From NCBI GenBank assembly GCA_017469405.1, contig JAFUGL010000075.1, positions 1 through 50,757 on the forward strand: a stretch of 50,757 nucleotides of DNA, written 5' to 3'. Origin of the DNA: Lachnospiraceae bacterium (GTDB lineage Bacteria; Bacillota; Clostridia; Lachnospirales; Lachnospiraceae). The position numbers and the translations under genes are program-made. Numbering within the stretch: the first letter of the stretch is position 1; every line of letters begins with the position of its first letter. The notes beneath the pieces were generated by a model. The model was not told the DNA's origin. It saw nothing but the letters and a program-made list of their open reading frames with translations, and ran no database searches. Shown piece by piece: positions 6,802 through 15,170 of this stretch.

Positions 6802-8424
6802 ATGCTTTTTAATGATAGAATTAAAAAATATGATATATTTCATTTGTTACAGCAATACGAGGAAGAATTATATTCAGGAAATAAAAATGCTGTCATTATG
6901 CTTTATACTATGCTGGTTTGTAATGATTCACAGATTGTATTGCAGGCAGCAAAGGATATATATTCATATTGGATCCGTTTGAATCCGCAAGGTATTATTA
7001 ATTTTTCAGAGACCTTCAGAGATTATACATCTGTAAATTGGTTTATTGATTGGAGAAATGTTGATTTATCTGACTTGGAAAAATCAATAGGTAATAAAGA
7101 AATTTTTAAAGAAATTATAAGAATAGGAACGTTCCATCCAAATGGATATTTTAGAGAAAAATGTGTTAAATTTTTAAAAAATGATATTGAATCCATAGGA
7201 TATATTACATTAAGACTTAATGATTGGGTAGAGAATATCAGGAATACCACTTTAGAAATTCTTGATAAAATGATGGATTATGCTGATGAGGAAATTATAA
7301 TCAGTACGCTTCCTTATTTTTACAAGGTAAAGCAGGGTGAAAGAAGGAGTAATGAGGTCTATGAGCATTTTAATTTGAGATTAAATGAGTGTGTAAGAAG
7401 ATTGCTTTTGAAAAAAGAGAACATTGACCTAAAAAAGATTAGTGATTATGACTTTTATACAAAAAGAGCATTGTATCCTATATTGATAAAAGAAGAAAAT
7501 TTACCAAAAGCTTTCGCTGATAAGCTTTTGTTTTACGAGAGACATACAAATAGTTCAATAATACTGATAAATTTAATACTGAAAAATTATGATTGTAGTA
7601 ACGAAGAATTAAAAATATATATGAAACACAAAAGTGCTATCGTAAGGAGAAAGGCTCTTGAACGCTTTTATATGAAAAATAAGTGCTATTTTGAGGGCTT
7701 GGAGGAATATTTGAATGATAGCAACAGAGGAGTCAGAGAGGTTGTATGTTTTATATTAAGAAAGCATACAAATTTTGACATTTTGCAATTTTATATAGAT
7801 GAAATGGATTCCGATAAAACGGCAGTTGCTATTTTGGGAATAGGAGAGAATGGCTCTGCAAAGAACTTCGAGCTCATAAAAAAATATTTGAGCAGTGATA
7901 ATACCAAGGTGGTAAAAAATACAGTTATATCTATTGGAAAATTAAAGGGTTCCGAGTCAGAGGATATATATTGGGAATTTATGGAGGATGAAAGAATGGC
8001 TGTTTCAACAGCCGCTTTTAAAGCGGCAAAAGCAAGTGACAGCTATTATCTTCCTGAAAATATTTTTGGTAGGATACAAAAATATGAAAATATAATAATG
8101 CCTATAGTTAAAGAAAAAGAAAATGATTATATTGAGATTAATTTATTTAAAAATGAGATTATTCGAAGAAGACATTATTTTAATCTTTTATTAAATGATT
8201 CAACTTGGAAAATTATGCAATATCTTATATATTTATATAATGATTTTGATGATAACATATTGAATAAGGTCAGAAGAAAAATAATTAGGCGCAGCTATTA
8301 TTCAAAGGTTAGTAAAAAAGAAGCTGATAATATAAGAATGATGATGTATGATGAAATCTATGATATACCTGAAGCGTTGATTAAACAAATAGAATTTGAT
8401 TTAAAATACGTTGAAGAAAAGTAA
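6802..8424 (+). CDS. HEAT-like repeat protein of unknown function
   Basis: 540 residues, cytoplasmic, almost entirely alpha-helical with repeated helix pairs. Examples are 'DSNRGVREVVCFILRKH', 'DKTAVAILGIGENGSAKNFE' and 'NTKVVKNTVISIGKLKG', the last of which is a clear HEAT/PBS-lyase-like unit. The repeats fill at least residues 270-420. The N- and C-terminal thirds are Lys/Asn/Tyr-rich without a recognised domain. The ribosome site is weak (GTGTGAG, 6 bases upstream). It follows the YolD gene by 31 bases, so it may belong to the same unit, but a link to DNA repair is only a guess from position. Such proteins usually act as scaffolds. Confidence 0.75.
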   Translation: MLFNDRIKKYDIFHLLQQYEEELYSGNKNAVIMLYTMLVCNDSQIVLQAAKDIYSYWIRLNPQGIINFSETFRDYTSVNWFIDWRNVDLSDLEKSIGNKEIFKEIIRIGTFHPNGYFREKCVKFLKNDIESIGYITLRLNDWVENIRNTTLEILDKMMDYADEEIIISTLPYFYKVKQGERRSNEVYEHFNLRLNECVRRLLLKKENIDLKKISDYDFYTKRALYPILIKEENLPKAFADKLLFYERHTNSSIILINLILKNYDCSNEELKIYMKHKSAIVRRKALERFYMKNKCYFEGLEEYLNDSNRGVREVVCFILRKHTNFDILQFYIDEMDSDKTAVAILGIGENGSAKNFELIKKYLSSDNTKVVKNTVISIGKLKGSESEDIYWEFMEDERMAVSTAAFKAAKASDSYYLPENIFGRIQKYENIIMPIVKEKENDYIEINLFKNEIIRRRHYFNLLLNDSTWKIMQYLIYLYNDFDDNILNKVRRKIIRRSYYSKVSKKEADNIRMMMYDEIYDIPEALIKQIEFDLKYVEEK

Positions 8425-8481
8425 AATAAAGGCTTAATTTTATTATAAATAATTTGAACTATTTGTATAAAGAGGTAAATT

Positions 8482-9003
8482 ATGAGATTAGACGACATAA
8501 GAAAAAATATAAACGAAATAGATGACAAGATGAAGACTTTGTTTGATGCGCGTATGGAGTGTGCAGCCGAGGTCGCAAAGGTTAAAATTGAGACCGGTGA
8601 CAGCATATATAAGCCGGTACGTGAAAAGGAAATGTATGAAAGATTCATGGATAATCCGGATTATGTTGCTTTTTTGAAAAAGGTTGTGCAGATTAGCAGA
8701 AGAAATCAGTATGAGTTGTTTTTGGATAATAATAAAAATGATGATTTATCTGATAAGTTTAAATCAGAAGATTTAAAGGATGGAAAGCTTAATCTGATGC
8801 TTAAGCCTGATGAAAAATCCGAGAGAGGACTTTGCATAAAGGATATATTGTCTGTTATTTCGTCTTCAAAGCTTAATGTGGAATGTATTGAGGTAAACAA
8901 AGAAAATATCAATTTTTCCGTTACATTTAATGTACCGGAGGATGAGATATCACAGAAAGAGGCATATTTGATTAAATATATGTTAGAGTCGGAAACCTTA
9001 TAG
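8482..9003 (+). CDS. Chorismate mutase (AroQ type) with a C-terminal ACT-like region
   Basis: 173 residues. Residues 1-90 match the all-helical AroQ chorismate mutase domain: 'LDDIRKNINEIDDKM', 'LFDARMECAAEVAKVK', 'YKPVREKEMYERF', and a last helix 'QISRRNQYELF' with the expected Gln. It would convert chorismate to prephenate for Phe/Tyr synthesis. After a charged linker, residues about 118-173 (GLCIKDILSVISSSKLNVECIE...) look like one beta-alpha-beta regulatory unit of ACT type; this part is inference. No prephenate dehydratase or dehydrogenase domain follows, so it is monofunctional. AAAGAGG precedes the ATG. Confidence 0.85.
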   Translation: MRLDDIRKNINEIDDKMKTLFDARMECAAEVAKVKIETGDSIYKPVREKEMYERFMDNPDYVAFLKKVVQISRRNQYELFLDNNKNDDLSDKFKSEDLKDGKLNLMLKPDEKSERGLCIKDILSVISSSKLNVECIEVNKENINFSVTFNVPEDEISQKEAYLIKYMLESETL

Positions 9004-9083
9004 AAAATGATTTACACATGATATAGATTATTAAAGAGTAATGCATGACAGCAAAGCGTTACGAGTTTATGAAGGAGGACGAT

Positions 9084-10373
9084 ATGGTAATTATTAACGG
9101 ACACGTGGTTGACCCTGAAACAGGGCTTAACGAGGAAGCGGATGTAGAAGTAAGCGGTGACACTATAAAGAAGATATATGTAAAAAGTAAGGGCGAGGCT
9201 TACGAGGGTAACGACAGCGAGATTATAGATGCGAAGGGTAAGTATGTTATGCCGGGATTTGTGGATTTGCATGTACATTTCAGGGATCCTGGACAGACCT
9301 ATAAGGAGGATATAGTTACAGGTGCAAGGGCAGCGGCACATGGTGGTGTGACTACAGTTTGTGCAATGCCTAATACAAGTCCTGTTGTTGACAGCGTTGA
9401 AACACTCAGATACATATTGGACAAGGCAGATAAGGATGCACTTGTCCATGTAAAGCAGCTTTCATGTATAACCAAGGGCATGGAAGGTAAAGAACTTGTA
9501 GATATGAAAGCTATGAAGGAAGCGGGAGCGGTAGCATTTTCCGAGGATGGAAAGAGTGTTATGGATGTTAAGCTTTACCGTGAGGCTATGAAAAAGGCAG
9601 CTTCGCTTGGCGCAGTTGTTATGGCGCATTGTGAGGATAAGGATTTGGTAGGAAAGGGAGTACTTAATGAGGGTGTAGCATCCGAAAAGTACGAAGTACC
9701 GGGAATACCTAATTCTGTCGAGGATATAATAACAGCAAGAGATATACTTCTTGCAGCAGAGACAGGTGCGAAGCTTCATATATGCCACTGTTCTACCAAG
9801 GGAACAGTAGAGCTTATGCGTATGGCAAAAAGACTTGGTGCTGATGTGACGGCTGAAGTATGTCCTCATCATTTCACTCTTACGGATGCAGACATAACTG
9901 AAGCAAACAGCAATTACAAGATGAATCCGCCGCTTAGAAAAGAGGAAGACGTAAAGGCTCTTATAGAGGGCTTGGTTGACGGAACTATGTCCTGTATATC
10001 GACGGACCATGCCCCTCATTCGGATGAGGAAAAGGAAAGATATTTTGACAAGGCACCTTTTGGAATAGTTGGTCTTGAGACATCGGCAGCGCTTACATAT
10101 ACTGCACTTGTATCAACAGGTCTTATGGACATCATGGAGATGGCAAGGAAGATGAGCTATAATCCTGCGCATGTAATAGGCATAGACAAGGATTACGGCA
10201 AGCTTACCGAGGGTGCAAAGGCTGATATAGCTGTATTTGATCCCCGTGTTGAGTGGGAGGTTAAGGCTTCAGAGTTTTTCTCAAAAGGACACAACACGCC
10301 GTATGAGGGTAAGGTTCTTAAGGGCAAGGTTACGGATACGATAGTTGATGGTAGGGTTGTATATAGTGAATGA
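9084..10373 (+). CDS. pyrC: Dihydroorotase (class I)
   Basis: 429 residues. Zinc-site motifs of the amidohydrolase family are all present: 'DLHVHFRDPGQTYKED' (HxH), 'AHCEDKDL', 'LHICHCSTK', 'VCPHHFTLTD' and 'STDHAPHSDEEK' with the catalytic Asp. It closes carbamoyl-aspartate to dihydroorotate in UMP synthesis. The ATG at 9084 is chosen because AAGGAGG lies 5 bases upstream; an in-frame ATG at 9045 would precede that ribosome site by 13 codons without an SD of its own. pyrF, pyrK and pyrD lie 16 kb downstream, so the pyrimidine genes are split. Confidence 0.97.
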   Translation: MVIINGHVVDPETGLNEEADVEVSGDTIKKIYVKSKGEAYEGNDSEIIDAKGKYVMPGFVDLHVHFRDPGQTYKEDIVTGARAAAHGGVTTVCAMPNTSPVVDSVETLRYILDKADKDALVHVKQLSCITKGMEGKELVDMKAMKEAGAVAFSEDGKSVMDVKLYREAMKKAASLGAVVMAHCEDKDLVGKGVLNEGVASEKYEVPGIPNSVEDIITARDILLAAETGAKLHICHCSTKGTVELMRMAKRLGADVTAEVCPHHFTLTDADITEANSNYKMNPPLRKEEDVKALIEGLVDGTMSCISTDHAPHSDEEKERYFDKAPFGIVGLETSAALTYTALVSTGLMDIMEMARKMSYNPAHVIGIDKDYGKLTEGAKADIAVFDPRVEWEVKASEFFSKGHNTPYEGKVLKGKVTDTIVDGRVVYSE

Positions 10374-10382
10374 CAAAATTAA

Positions 10383-10425
10383 TAATTCGCCAAAAGCTAA
10401 TAAAAAATTAGGTTTTGGCGAATTA
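10383..10425. repeat. Palindrome A downstream of pyrC
   Basis: TAATTCGCCAAAA (10383-10395) and TTTTGGCGAATTA (10413-10425) are perfect 13-base complements. Inside the loop CTAAT/ATTAG can pair too, so 43 bases form an almost continuous hairpin. It may terminate pyrC, but the following bases are mixed A/T rather than a T-run. Its right half is repeated 75 bases later in palindrome B. Confidence 0.8.
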
Positions 10426-10441
10426 TAATTATTATTTGATA

Positions 10442-10470
10442 TTGTAATTCTTTTAAAAATAGTGTATAAT
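10442..10470 (+). promoter_or_regulatory. Promoter of the AAA ATPase gene
   Basis: TTGTAA at 10442-10447, a 17-base spacer and a consensus TATAAT at 10465-10470. Transcription would begin near 10477, about 46 bases before the ATG at 10523. The -10 overlaps the left arm of palindrome B. Confidence 0.6.
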
Positions 10471-10511
10471 TTTCCAAAAGTAATAAATTTTTTAATATTT
10501 GGCGAATTATA
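10465..10511. repeat. Palindrome B overlapping the -10 and reaching the ribosome site
   Basis: TATAATTTTCCAAA (10465-10478) and TTTGGCGAATTATA (10498-10511) are inverted with two mismatches. The right arm repeats the sequence TTGGCGAATTATAA of palindrome A. The left arm is the promoter -10 and the right arm abuts the AAGGTGG ribosome site, so it could act as DNA operator or RNA hairpin. Confidence 0.7.
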
Positions 10512-10522
10512 AGGTGGTAAAA

Positions 10523-11953
10523 ATGATTATAGGTAGAGATAGGGAATTATCATTATTAAAAAAAATAATTAATGATGATAGTTCACATTTTTTAGCTGTA
10601 TATGGAAGAAGAAGGATAGGAAAGACGTACCTTATCAGAGAGGCTTATGAAGGAAGATTTACATTTCAACACGCAGGATTGTTTGAAGGAACGTTAAGGG
10701 AACAGCTTTTAGCTTTTGAAAATTCAGTCAGGGATGCAGGAGGTGAATCTTCAAAAAATCCTAAAAATTGGTTAGAGGCTTTTGAAGATTTAAAGGAGTT
10801 GATAAGAAACTCTACAGAAAAAAAGAAAATTATATTTATTGATGAATTATCATGGATGGATACACCTAAAAGCAATCTGATTACAGCTCTTGAACATTTT
10901 TGGAATAGCTGGGCATCGGCGAGGAAGGATATAGTTCTTATAGTATGTGCATCTGCGACATCATGGATGTTATCTAAGGTTGTTCATAATAAAGGAGGTC
11001 TGTATAACAGGCTTACAGAACAGATTAATCTACAGCCGTTTTCATTATTTGAATGTGAGGAGTATACGCGTGTAAACGGACTGTCATTTAACAGAGAACA
11101 GATTTTACAATATTATATGGTCTTTGGGGGAGTACCGTATTACTGGAGTTTTTTGAAAAAAGGCTTTAGTTTAGTACAAAACATAGATAGAATACTATTT
11201 AAAAAAGACGCTCCATTAAGGGAAGAATTTAAATATTTATATGCATCAATATTTAAAAAACCTGATATGCATCTTAAAATAATTAATGTTTTAAGCTTAA
11301 AAAAGGTTGGAATGACAAGAGAAGAGATAGCTAAAAATGCAAATTTTGATAGTTCAGGCGAATTGACTAAAAAACTTGAAGAACTCGAAAGCTGTGGATT
11401 TATCAGGAAATATTATGCATATGGCATGAAAAAGAAAAATGCAGTTTATCAGTTGATAGATTGCTTTACCTTGTTTTATTACAGATTTTTAATTAATGAG
11501 CCGACTGATGATCATTTTTGGAGTAATCAGATAAATACCCCTGCCGTTAATACCTGGATGGGATATGCTTTTGAAAGAGTGTGCCTGATGCATATAGAAC
11601 AAATAAAGCAAAAATTAGGGATATCAGGCGTATATACCGATGTGAATTCATGGTATTGTAAGGCTGATAAGGATAACGGTATAGCAGGTTCTCAAATTGA
11701 TTTACTTATTGTCAGAAAAGATAAAGTGATAAATCTTTGCGAAATGAAATATTCAAATACAGAATATACGATAACACAAAAAGTAGATAAAAATATAAAA
11801 AATAAGATAAATGATTTAATTGTTTCAACAGGAACTAAATATGCTATTTATCCTACACTTGTTACAACTTATGGAATGGTTGATAATTCGTATTCAGGAA
11901 ATATTCAGTCGGTTGTAACTATGGAAGACTTATTTAGGTATAAAGATAATTAG
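10523..11953 (+). CDS. AAA ATPase with C-terminal DUF234 / PD-(D/E)XK-like domain
   Basis: 476 residues. An N-terminal 'IGRDRELSLL' lead-in, Walker A 'YGRRRIGKTYLIREA' (about residue 28) and Walker B 'KKIIFIDELSWMD' define the ATPase family PF01637-like group common in anaerobes and archaea. A winged-helix segment follows (about 260-310: 'KKVGMTREEIAKNANFDSS'). The C-terminal DUF234 region contains 'SQIDLLIVRKDKVINLCEMK', an ID-x(12)-ExK arrangement like the PD-(D/E)XK nuclease core. Function is unknown; nuclease activity is an inference. Start chosen at 10523 (AAGGTGG 5 bases upstream); a TTG at 10499 lies within palindrome B. It stands as a single gene with its own promoter, consistent with a mobile or selfish accessory gene. 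Confidence 0.9.
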   Translation: MIIGRDRELSLLKKIINDDSSHFLAVYGRRRIGKTYLIREAYEGRFTFQHAGLFEGTLREQLLAFENSVRDAGGESSKNPKNWLEAFEDLKELIRNSTEKKKIIFIDELSWMDTPKSNLITALEHFWNSWASARKDIVLIVCASATSWMLSKVVHNKGGLYNRLTEQINLQPFSLFECEEYTRVNGLSFNREQILQYYMVFGGVPYYWSFLKKGFSLVQNIDRILFKKDAPLREEFKYLYASIFKKPDMHLKIINVLSLKKVGMTREEIAKNANFDSSGELTKKLEELESCGFIRKYYAYGMKKKNAVYQLIDCFTLFYYRFLINEPTDDHFWSNQINTPAVNTWMGYAFERVCLMHIEQIKQKLGISGVYTDVNSWYCKADKDNGIAGSQIDLLIVRKDKVINLCEMKYSNTEYTITQKVDKNIKNKINDLIVSTGTKYAIYPTLVTTYGMVDNSYSGNIQSVVTMEDLFRYKDN

Positions 11954-11984
11954 ATCATTATGATTATATAATACGAGGTTAGAT

Positions 11985-12434
11985 ATGAAATTCGTAATTC
12001 AACGTGTAACAAACGCAAGTGTTACCATAGACGGAAATGTAAGCGGTAAAATAGAAAATGGTTTTATGGTCTTAATCGGTATATGCGAAGAGGATACAAA
12101 GGAGATAGCAGGTAAGCTTGTAAAAAAATTAATAGGATTAAGAATATTTGCAGATTCGGAGGGTAAAACCAATCTTTCCATAAAGGATGTGAACGGTCAG
12201 CTTCTTTTGGTATCACAGTTTACACTGTATGCTGATTGCAAGAAGGGTAACAGACCATCCTTTATAAAAGCGGGAAGTCCCGAGCATGCAGAAAAAATAT
12301 ATGACTATATAGTAGAGCTTTGTAAAAATGAGATAGAAGTAGTTGAAACCGGTGAGTTTGGAGCGGATATGAAGGTAGAGCTTACAAATGACGGACCATT
12401 TACAATTATTCTTGACAGTGCAGAAATCTGTTGA
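11985..12434 (+). CDS. dtd: D-aminoacyl-tRNA deacylase
   Basis: 149 residues, the normal length. It carries both family signatures: '[17 protein letters not shown]' around residue 78 and the cross-subunit 'NDGPFT' Gly-cisPro motif near residue 137. Dtd removes D-amino acids (and Gly from tRNA-Ala) from mischarged tRNA in the cytoplasm. In many Firmicutes it follows relA; here it follows the AAA ATPase gene, which appears inserted next to it. Confidence 0.97.
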   Translation: MKFVIQRVTNASVTIDGNVSGKIENGFMVLIGICEEDTKEIAGKLVKKLIGLRIFADSEGKTNLSIKDVNGQLLLVSQFTLYADCKKGNRPSFIKAGSPEHAEKIYDYIVELCKNEIEVVETGEFGADMKVELTNDGPFTIILDSAEIC

Positions 12435-12511
12435 AACAGATAGTTGCTATATAATGAATTTTATTACATGAACGGATAATCAATAAGAAAAATATTTAGG
12501 AGGTATGGTGT

Positions 12512-13132
12512 ATGGACAATAAGGCATTGTACAAGCTTTCGTATGGAGTGTTTGTACTTGGAACAAAGAGTGGGGATAAGATGAATGCATGTATAACCAA
12601 TACTTGTATTCAGGTGGCAAATGATCCGGTAAGGGTTGCAATTTCGGTAATCAATAAGAATTATACTTGTGACCTTATAAAGGAAAGTAAGCAGTTTGCG
12701 CTTACCATGCTTGATAAGACTGTAAGCTTTGATACTATTAAAAGATTTGGATTTCAGTCAGGACGCGACGTAGATAAATTTGCTGATTTTGTACCACAGC
12801 TAGACGATATGGGCAATCCATATATTGCATGGCAGTCATGTGCGGTTATATCCTGTAAGGTGCTTTCCGAAACAGACCTTGGATCGCATACATTATTTAT
12901 AGCGGAAATTGTGGATGCAAAGGTACTTAGTGACAATCCACCACTTACTTATGCGGATTATCAAAGTGATGTAAAGCCAAAACCTGATAAGGTGGATAAG
13001 GAAAAGAAGATAGTAGGTTGGAAATGTAAAATATGCGGATACGTCTATGAAGGAGAGACACTACCGGCAGACTATATATGTCCTTTATGCGGACATGATG
13101 CAAGTGACTTTGAACCTATTTATGCCGAATAA
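12512..13132 (+). CDS. hrb: High-molecular-weight rubredoxin: flavin reductase domain fused to rubredoxin
   Basis: 206 residues. Residues 1-150 form a flavin-reductase-like FMN-binding domain (YKLSYGVFVLGTKSGDKMNA, ITNTCIQVANDPVRVAISV). Residues 165-206 form a rubredoxin with both Cys pairs, 'WKCKICGYVYEG' and 'YICPLCGHDASDF'. In Moorella the homologous Hrb takes electrons from NADH via its partner and passes them to a flavodiiron protein to remove O2 or NO. AGGAGG precedes the ATG at 12512. Its last 13 bases overlap the 3' end of the convergent LuxR-type gene. Confidence 0.93.
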   Translation: MDNKALYKLSYGVFVLGTKSGDKMNACITNTCIQVANDPVRVAISVINKNYTCDLIKESKQFALTMLDKTVSFDTIKRFGFQSGRDVDKFADFVPQLDDMGNPYIAWQSCAVISCKVLSETDLGSHTLFIAEIVDAKVLSDNPPLTYADYQSDVKPKPDKVDKEKKIVGWKCKICGYVYEGETLPADYICPLCGHDASDFEPIYAE

Positions 13133-14937
13133 AATAGTTTACTTAAGTCTGCTAAAGTTTTGGTGCTGGTTTTAGTTTTTATATTGGCAAGATGACGCTG
13201 GATGGTGCGCAAGGTTATACCTTGCATATCAGCCAGCTCTTTTTGTGTTTTGGCAGGATTTTCAAGAAAAGCTGTAAATGTCTGGATTTCCTTTTCTGAA
13301 AGGGAATATTCCTTGGCAAATGCTTTTATTTTGTCTGACAGCTCAGTATGGATATCAATTTTATTAAAAGTATCGTTTGAGGCATTTAATTGATTTAGAT
13401 TTGCAACCTCATCTGACAAAGAGGGAATGTTTGAAGGAACATTTTCTGACTGGAGAATCAATGAGTGATTGATGTCTGTGTATTCATTATTTTTATAATC
13501 TTCGTCAGTAGAGGCAGGAGTATCAGTTGGAAAGTTATAGTATAGAACTTTAACAGCCTGAAATGATCCACAGCCTGTTTTGTCACATATATTACTTAAG
13601 CTTCGATATAACACACTTCTGGATATAAAAAGGCTCTTGGCAAGTTCGGACATGGTTCCATCAAATGAAAGGGCAGCTAAAAAGACCTCGGTTTCTTTGT
13701 TTGAAAATTCAAATTGTTTTGCGAAATCGTGAGGAGCAATATGGTGCATAGAGTTTGTTTTTTCCGAACTGAAGTAAAGTTGACCTGAAAATGTAAATAA
13801 AAGCATGATAATTATAATAGCTGCCAGTTCAATCCCTATTATATAAAACAAAGGAAAATTAAGCCAAAATGGAGTTATAAGAAGACATGAAAAAATACTG
13901 TCTATGATTCGTCCACTGACTGAGATAAGGGGAGCAAAGCGCTTGCTGCGCGCAAGCTTAAACATAGTGAGAGTGAAGTAGCAGTTTATAATACCTGCAA
14001 CTATATAATAAATGCATGTATTTACATACATAGATGAATTTTCGTGGATAAGAACCGGATTTAGTATACCGATAATTACACCTGTTAGTGTGACAACAGA
14101 CAGAAAACGCATATCATCTATATCGGCGATAATTCCCATAATAATATAAGATAATACAATAAAAAGCCGTGGAGTATCATATACAAATGATTCTCCGTTG
14201 AACATAAGAGAAAGCAATGGATAAGATAAGAAATTACCTATAATTTCACAAAGTATAATAACTATAACTGTTGACATATAAATTGTGATAAAGCTTCTTT
14301 TGTCAGGAATTTTGGAACTTATTAATTCTTCCTGCTCTGTATTGGAAAGATATTCTGCAAAACCGGAAAGATTCATAAATGCGACAATAAATGTAACAAG
14401 CAGTAAACTGTAAATTATAAAGTTTTCATTGTTTATCAATGTTTGCAAGAAAAATTGAAGAAATATCGAGCACGACATACTGATGATAAATACGATACCG
14501 GTATGAGGAATATATGTGAAAGCACGGTACATAAGCCTATAATAATATACGCACTCGATACCTATAATAAACATTAAGGCATATATAGATATAAGAAATA
14601 AAAGCTTATTTGAGCTTTTAAAGAATATTAGAATTAAAATTGGTGTGAGCAGAGTCACAATTCCTGCTATACGGCTTAAGATTGATTGTTTTATTTCAAC
14701 AGTACTTAAAATAATACTAAATATAATGAGTGCCATAGCAAATGATATAAGTATAAGTCTAGTGTGTAAGAGACTTTGATTTTCATCTAAAAATTTACCT
14801 GACAGAGAAGAAAAGGCACTACTTATCATTGCATAGGTATAATTATAAAAGAAGAAAAAAACCGCAAGTACAATTTGTCTTCCGTATTTAAGATTTTTTA
14901 TTGAAGTGTTTTTTTTATCAATTGTCACAATGTCCAT
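13120..14937 (-). CDS. Membrane-anchored regulator with two LuxR-type HTH domains
   Basis: 605 residues. Residues about 20-395 are hydrophobic with roughly 11-12 transmembrane segments, as in LuxR-type proteins with a transporter-like sensor. Two GerE/LuxR-like HTH segments follow. The first (about 405-470, 'NKETEVFLAALSFDGTMSEL' to 'SRSVLYRSLSNI') is followed by a Thr/Asn-rich linker. The second is at about 540-602 ('LSEKEIQTFTAFLE', 'KELADMQGITLRTIQRHLA'). GAGGGGTG lies 7 bases before the ATG. It is transcribed away from the array of Gln-rich membrane proteins and is the obvious candidate to control it (inference). Two DNA-binding domains in one chain is uncommon. Confidence 0.88.
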   Translation of the reverse strand: MDIVTIDKKNTSIKNLKYGRQIVLAVFFFFYNYTYAMISSAFSSLSGKFLDENQSLLHTRLILISFAMALIIFSIILSTVEIKQSILSRIAGIVTLLTPILILIFFKSSNKLLFLISIYALMFIIGIECVYYYRLMYRAFTYIPHTGIVFIISMSCSIFLQFFLQTLINNENFIIYSLLLVTFIVAFMNLSGFAEYLSNTEQEELISSKIPDKRSFITIYMSTVIVIILCEIIGNFLSYPLLSLMFNGESFVYDTPRLFIVLSYIIMGIIADIDDMRFLSVVTLTGVIIGILNPVLIHENSSMYVNTCIYYIVAGIINCYFTLTMFKLARSKRFAPLISVSGRIIDSIFSCLLITPFWLNFPLFYIIGIELAAIIIIMLLFTFSGQLYFSSEKTNSMHHIAPHDFAKQFEFSNKETEVFLAALSFDGTMSELAKSLFISRSVLYRSLSNICDKTGCGSFQAVKVLYYNFPTDTPASTDEDYKNNEYTDINHSLILQSENVPSNIPSLSDEVANLNQLNASNDTFNKIDIHTELSDKIKAFAKEYSLSEKEIQTFTAFLENPAKTQKELADMQGITLRTIQRHLANIKTKTSTKTLADLSKLFYSA

Positions 14938-14956
14938 TTTGTGTCACCCCTCTGTC

Positions 14957-14976
14957 TCAAATGGTTAATCATTTGA
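14957..14976. promoter_or_regulatory. Palindrome upstream of the LuxR-type gene
   Basis: TCAAATG-GTTAAT-CATTTGA is a perfect 7-6-7 inverted repeat just 20 bases from the LuxR-type start codon, on its 5' side. It could be an autoregulatory site or leader hairpin. Confidence 0.5.
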
Positions 14977-15031
14977 AATATGGTAATTTGCTTTTGAAGA
15001 TATTATATGTCTTTTTTGATGATTTGAAAAG

Positions 15032-15062
15032 TACGACATTAAAAATGTCACAAATACGACAT
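15032..15062. promoter_or_regulatory. Operator candidate O1 (TACGACAT half-sites)
   Basis: Three half-sites: TACGACAT (15032-15039), ATGTCACA (15045-15052) and TACGACAT (15055-15062). The last two form an 18-base imperfect palindrome. The same palindrome occurs at 19736-19753, and both are followed 16 bases later by TACAnnTGTA. O1 lies in the divergent region between the LuxR-type gene and the first array gene. Confidence 0.65.
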
Positions 15063-15078
15063 TTTTTCAACAAAAAGA

Positions 15079-15088
15079 TACAGATGTA
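15079..15088. promoter_or_regulatory. Second conserved palindrome (TACAGATGTA)
   Basis: TACAGATGTA, 16 bases after O1, in the context GATACAnnTGTA-(A)CTATT, which recurs at 19768 onward. Conserved spacing suggests both belong to one promoter architecture. Confidence 0.5.
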
Positions 15089-15170
15089 ACCTATTATTTT
15101 CATATTATAAAAGTTAATATTTATATATTTATATTTTATATATTATTTTAAAGGAGTTAGGAGTTAAAAA

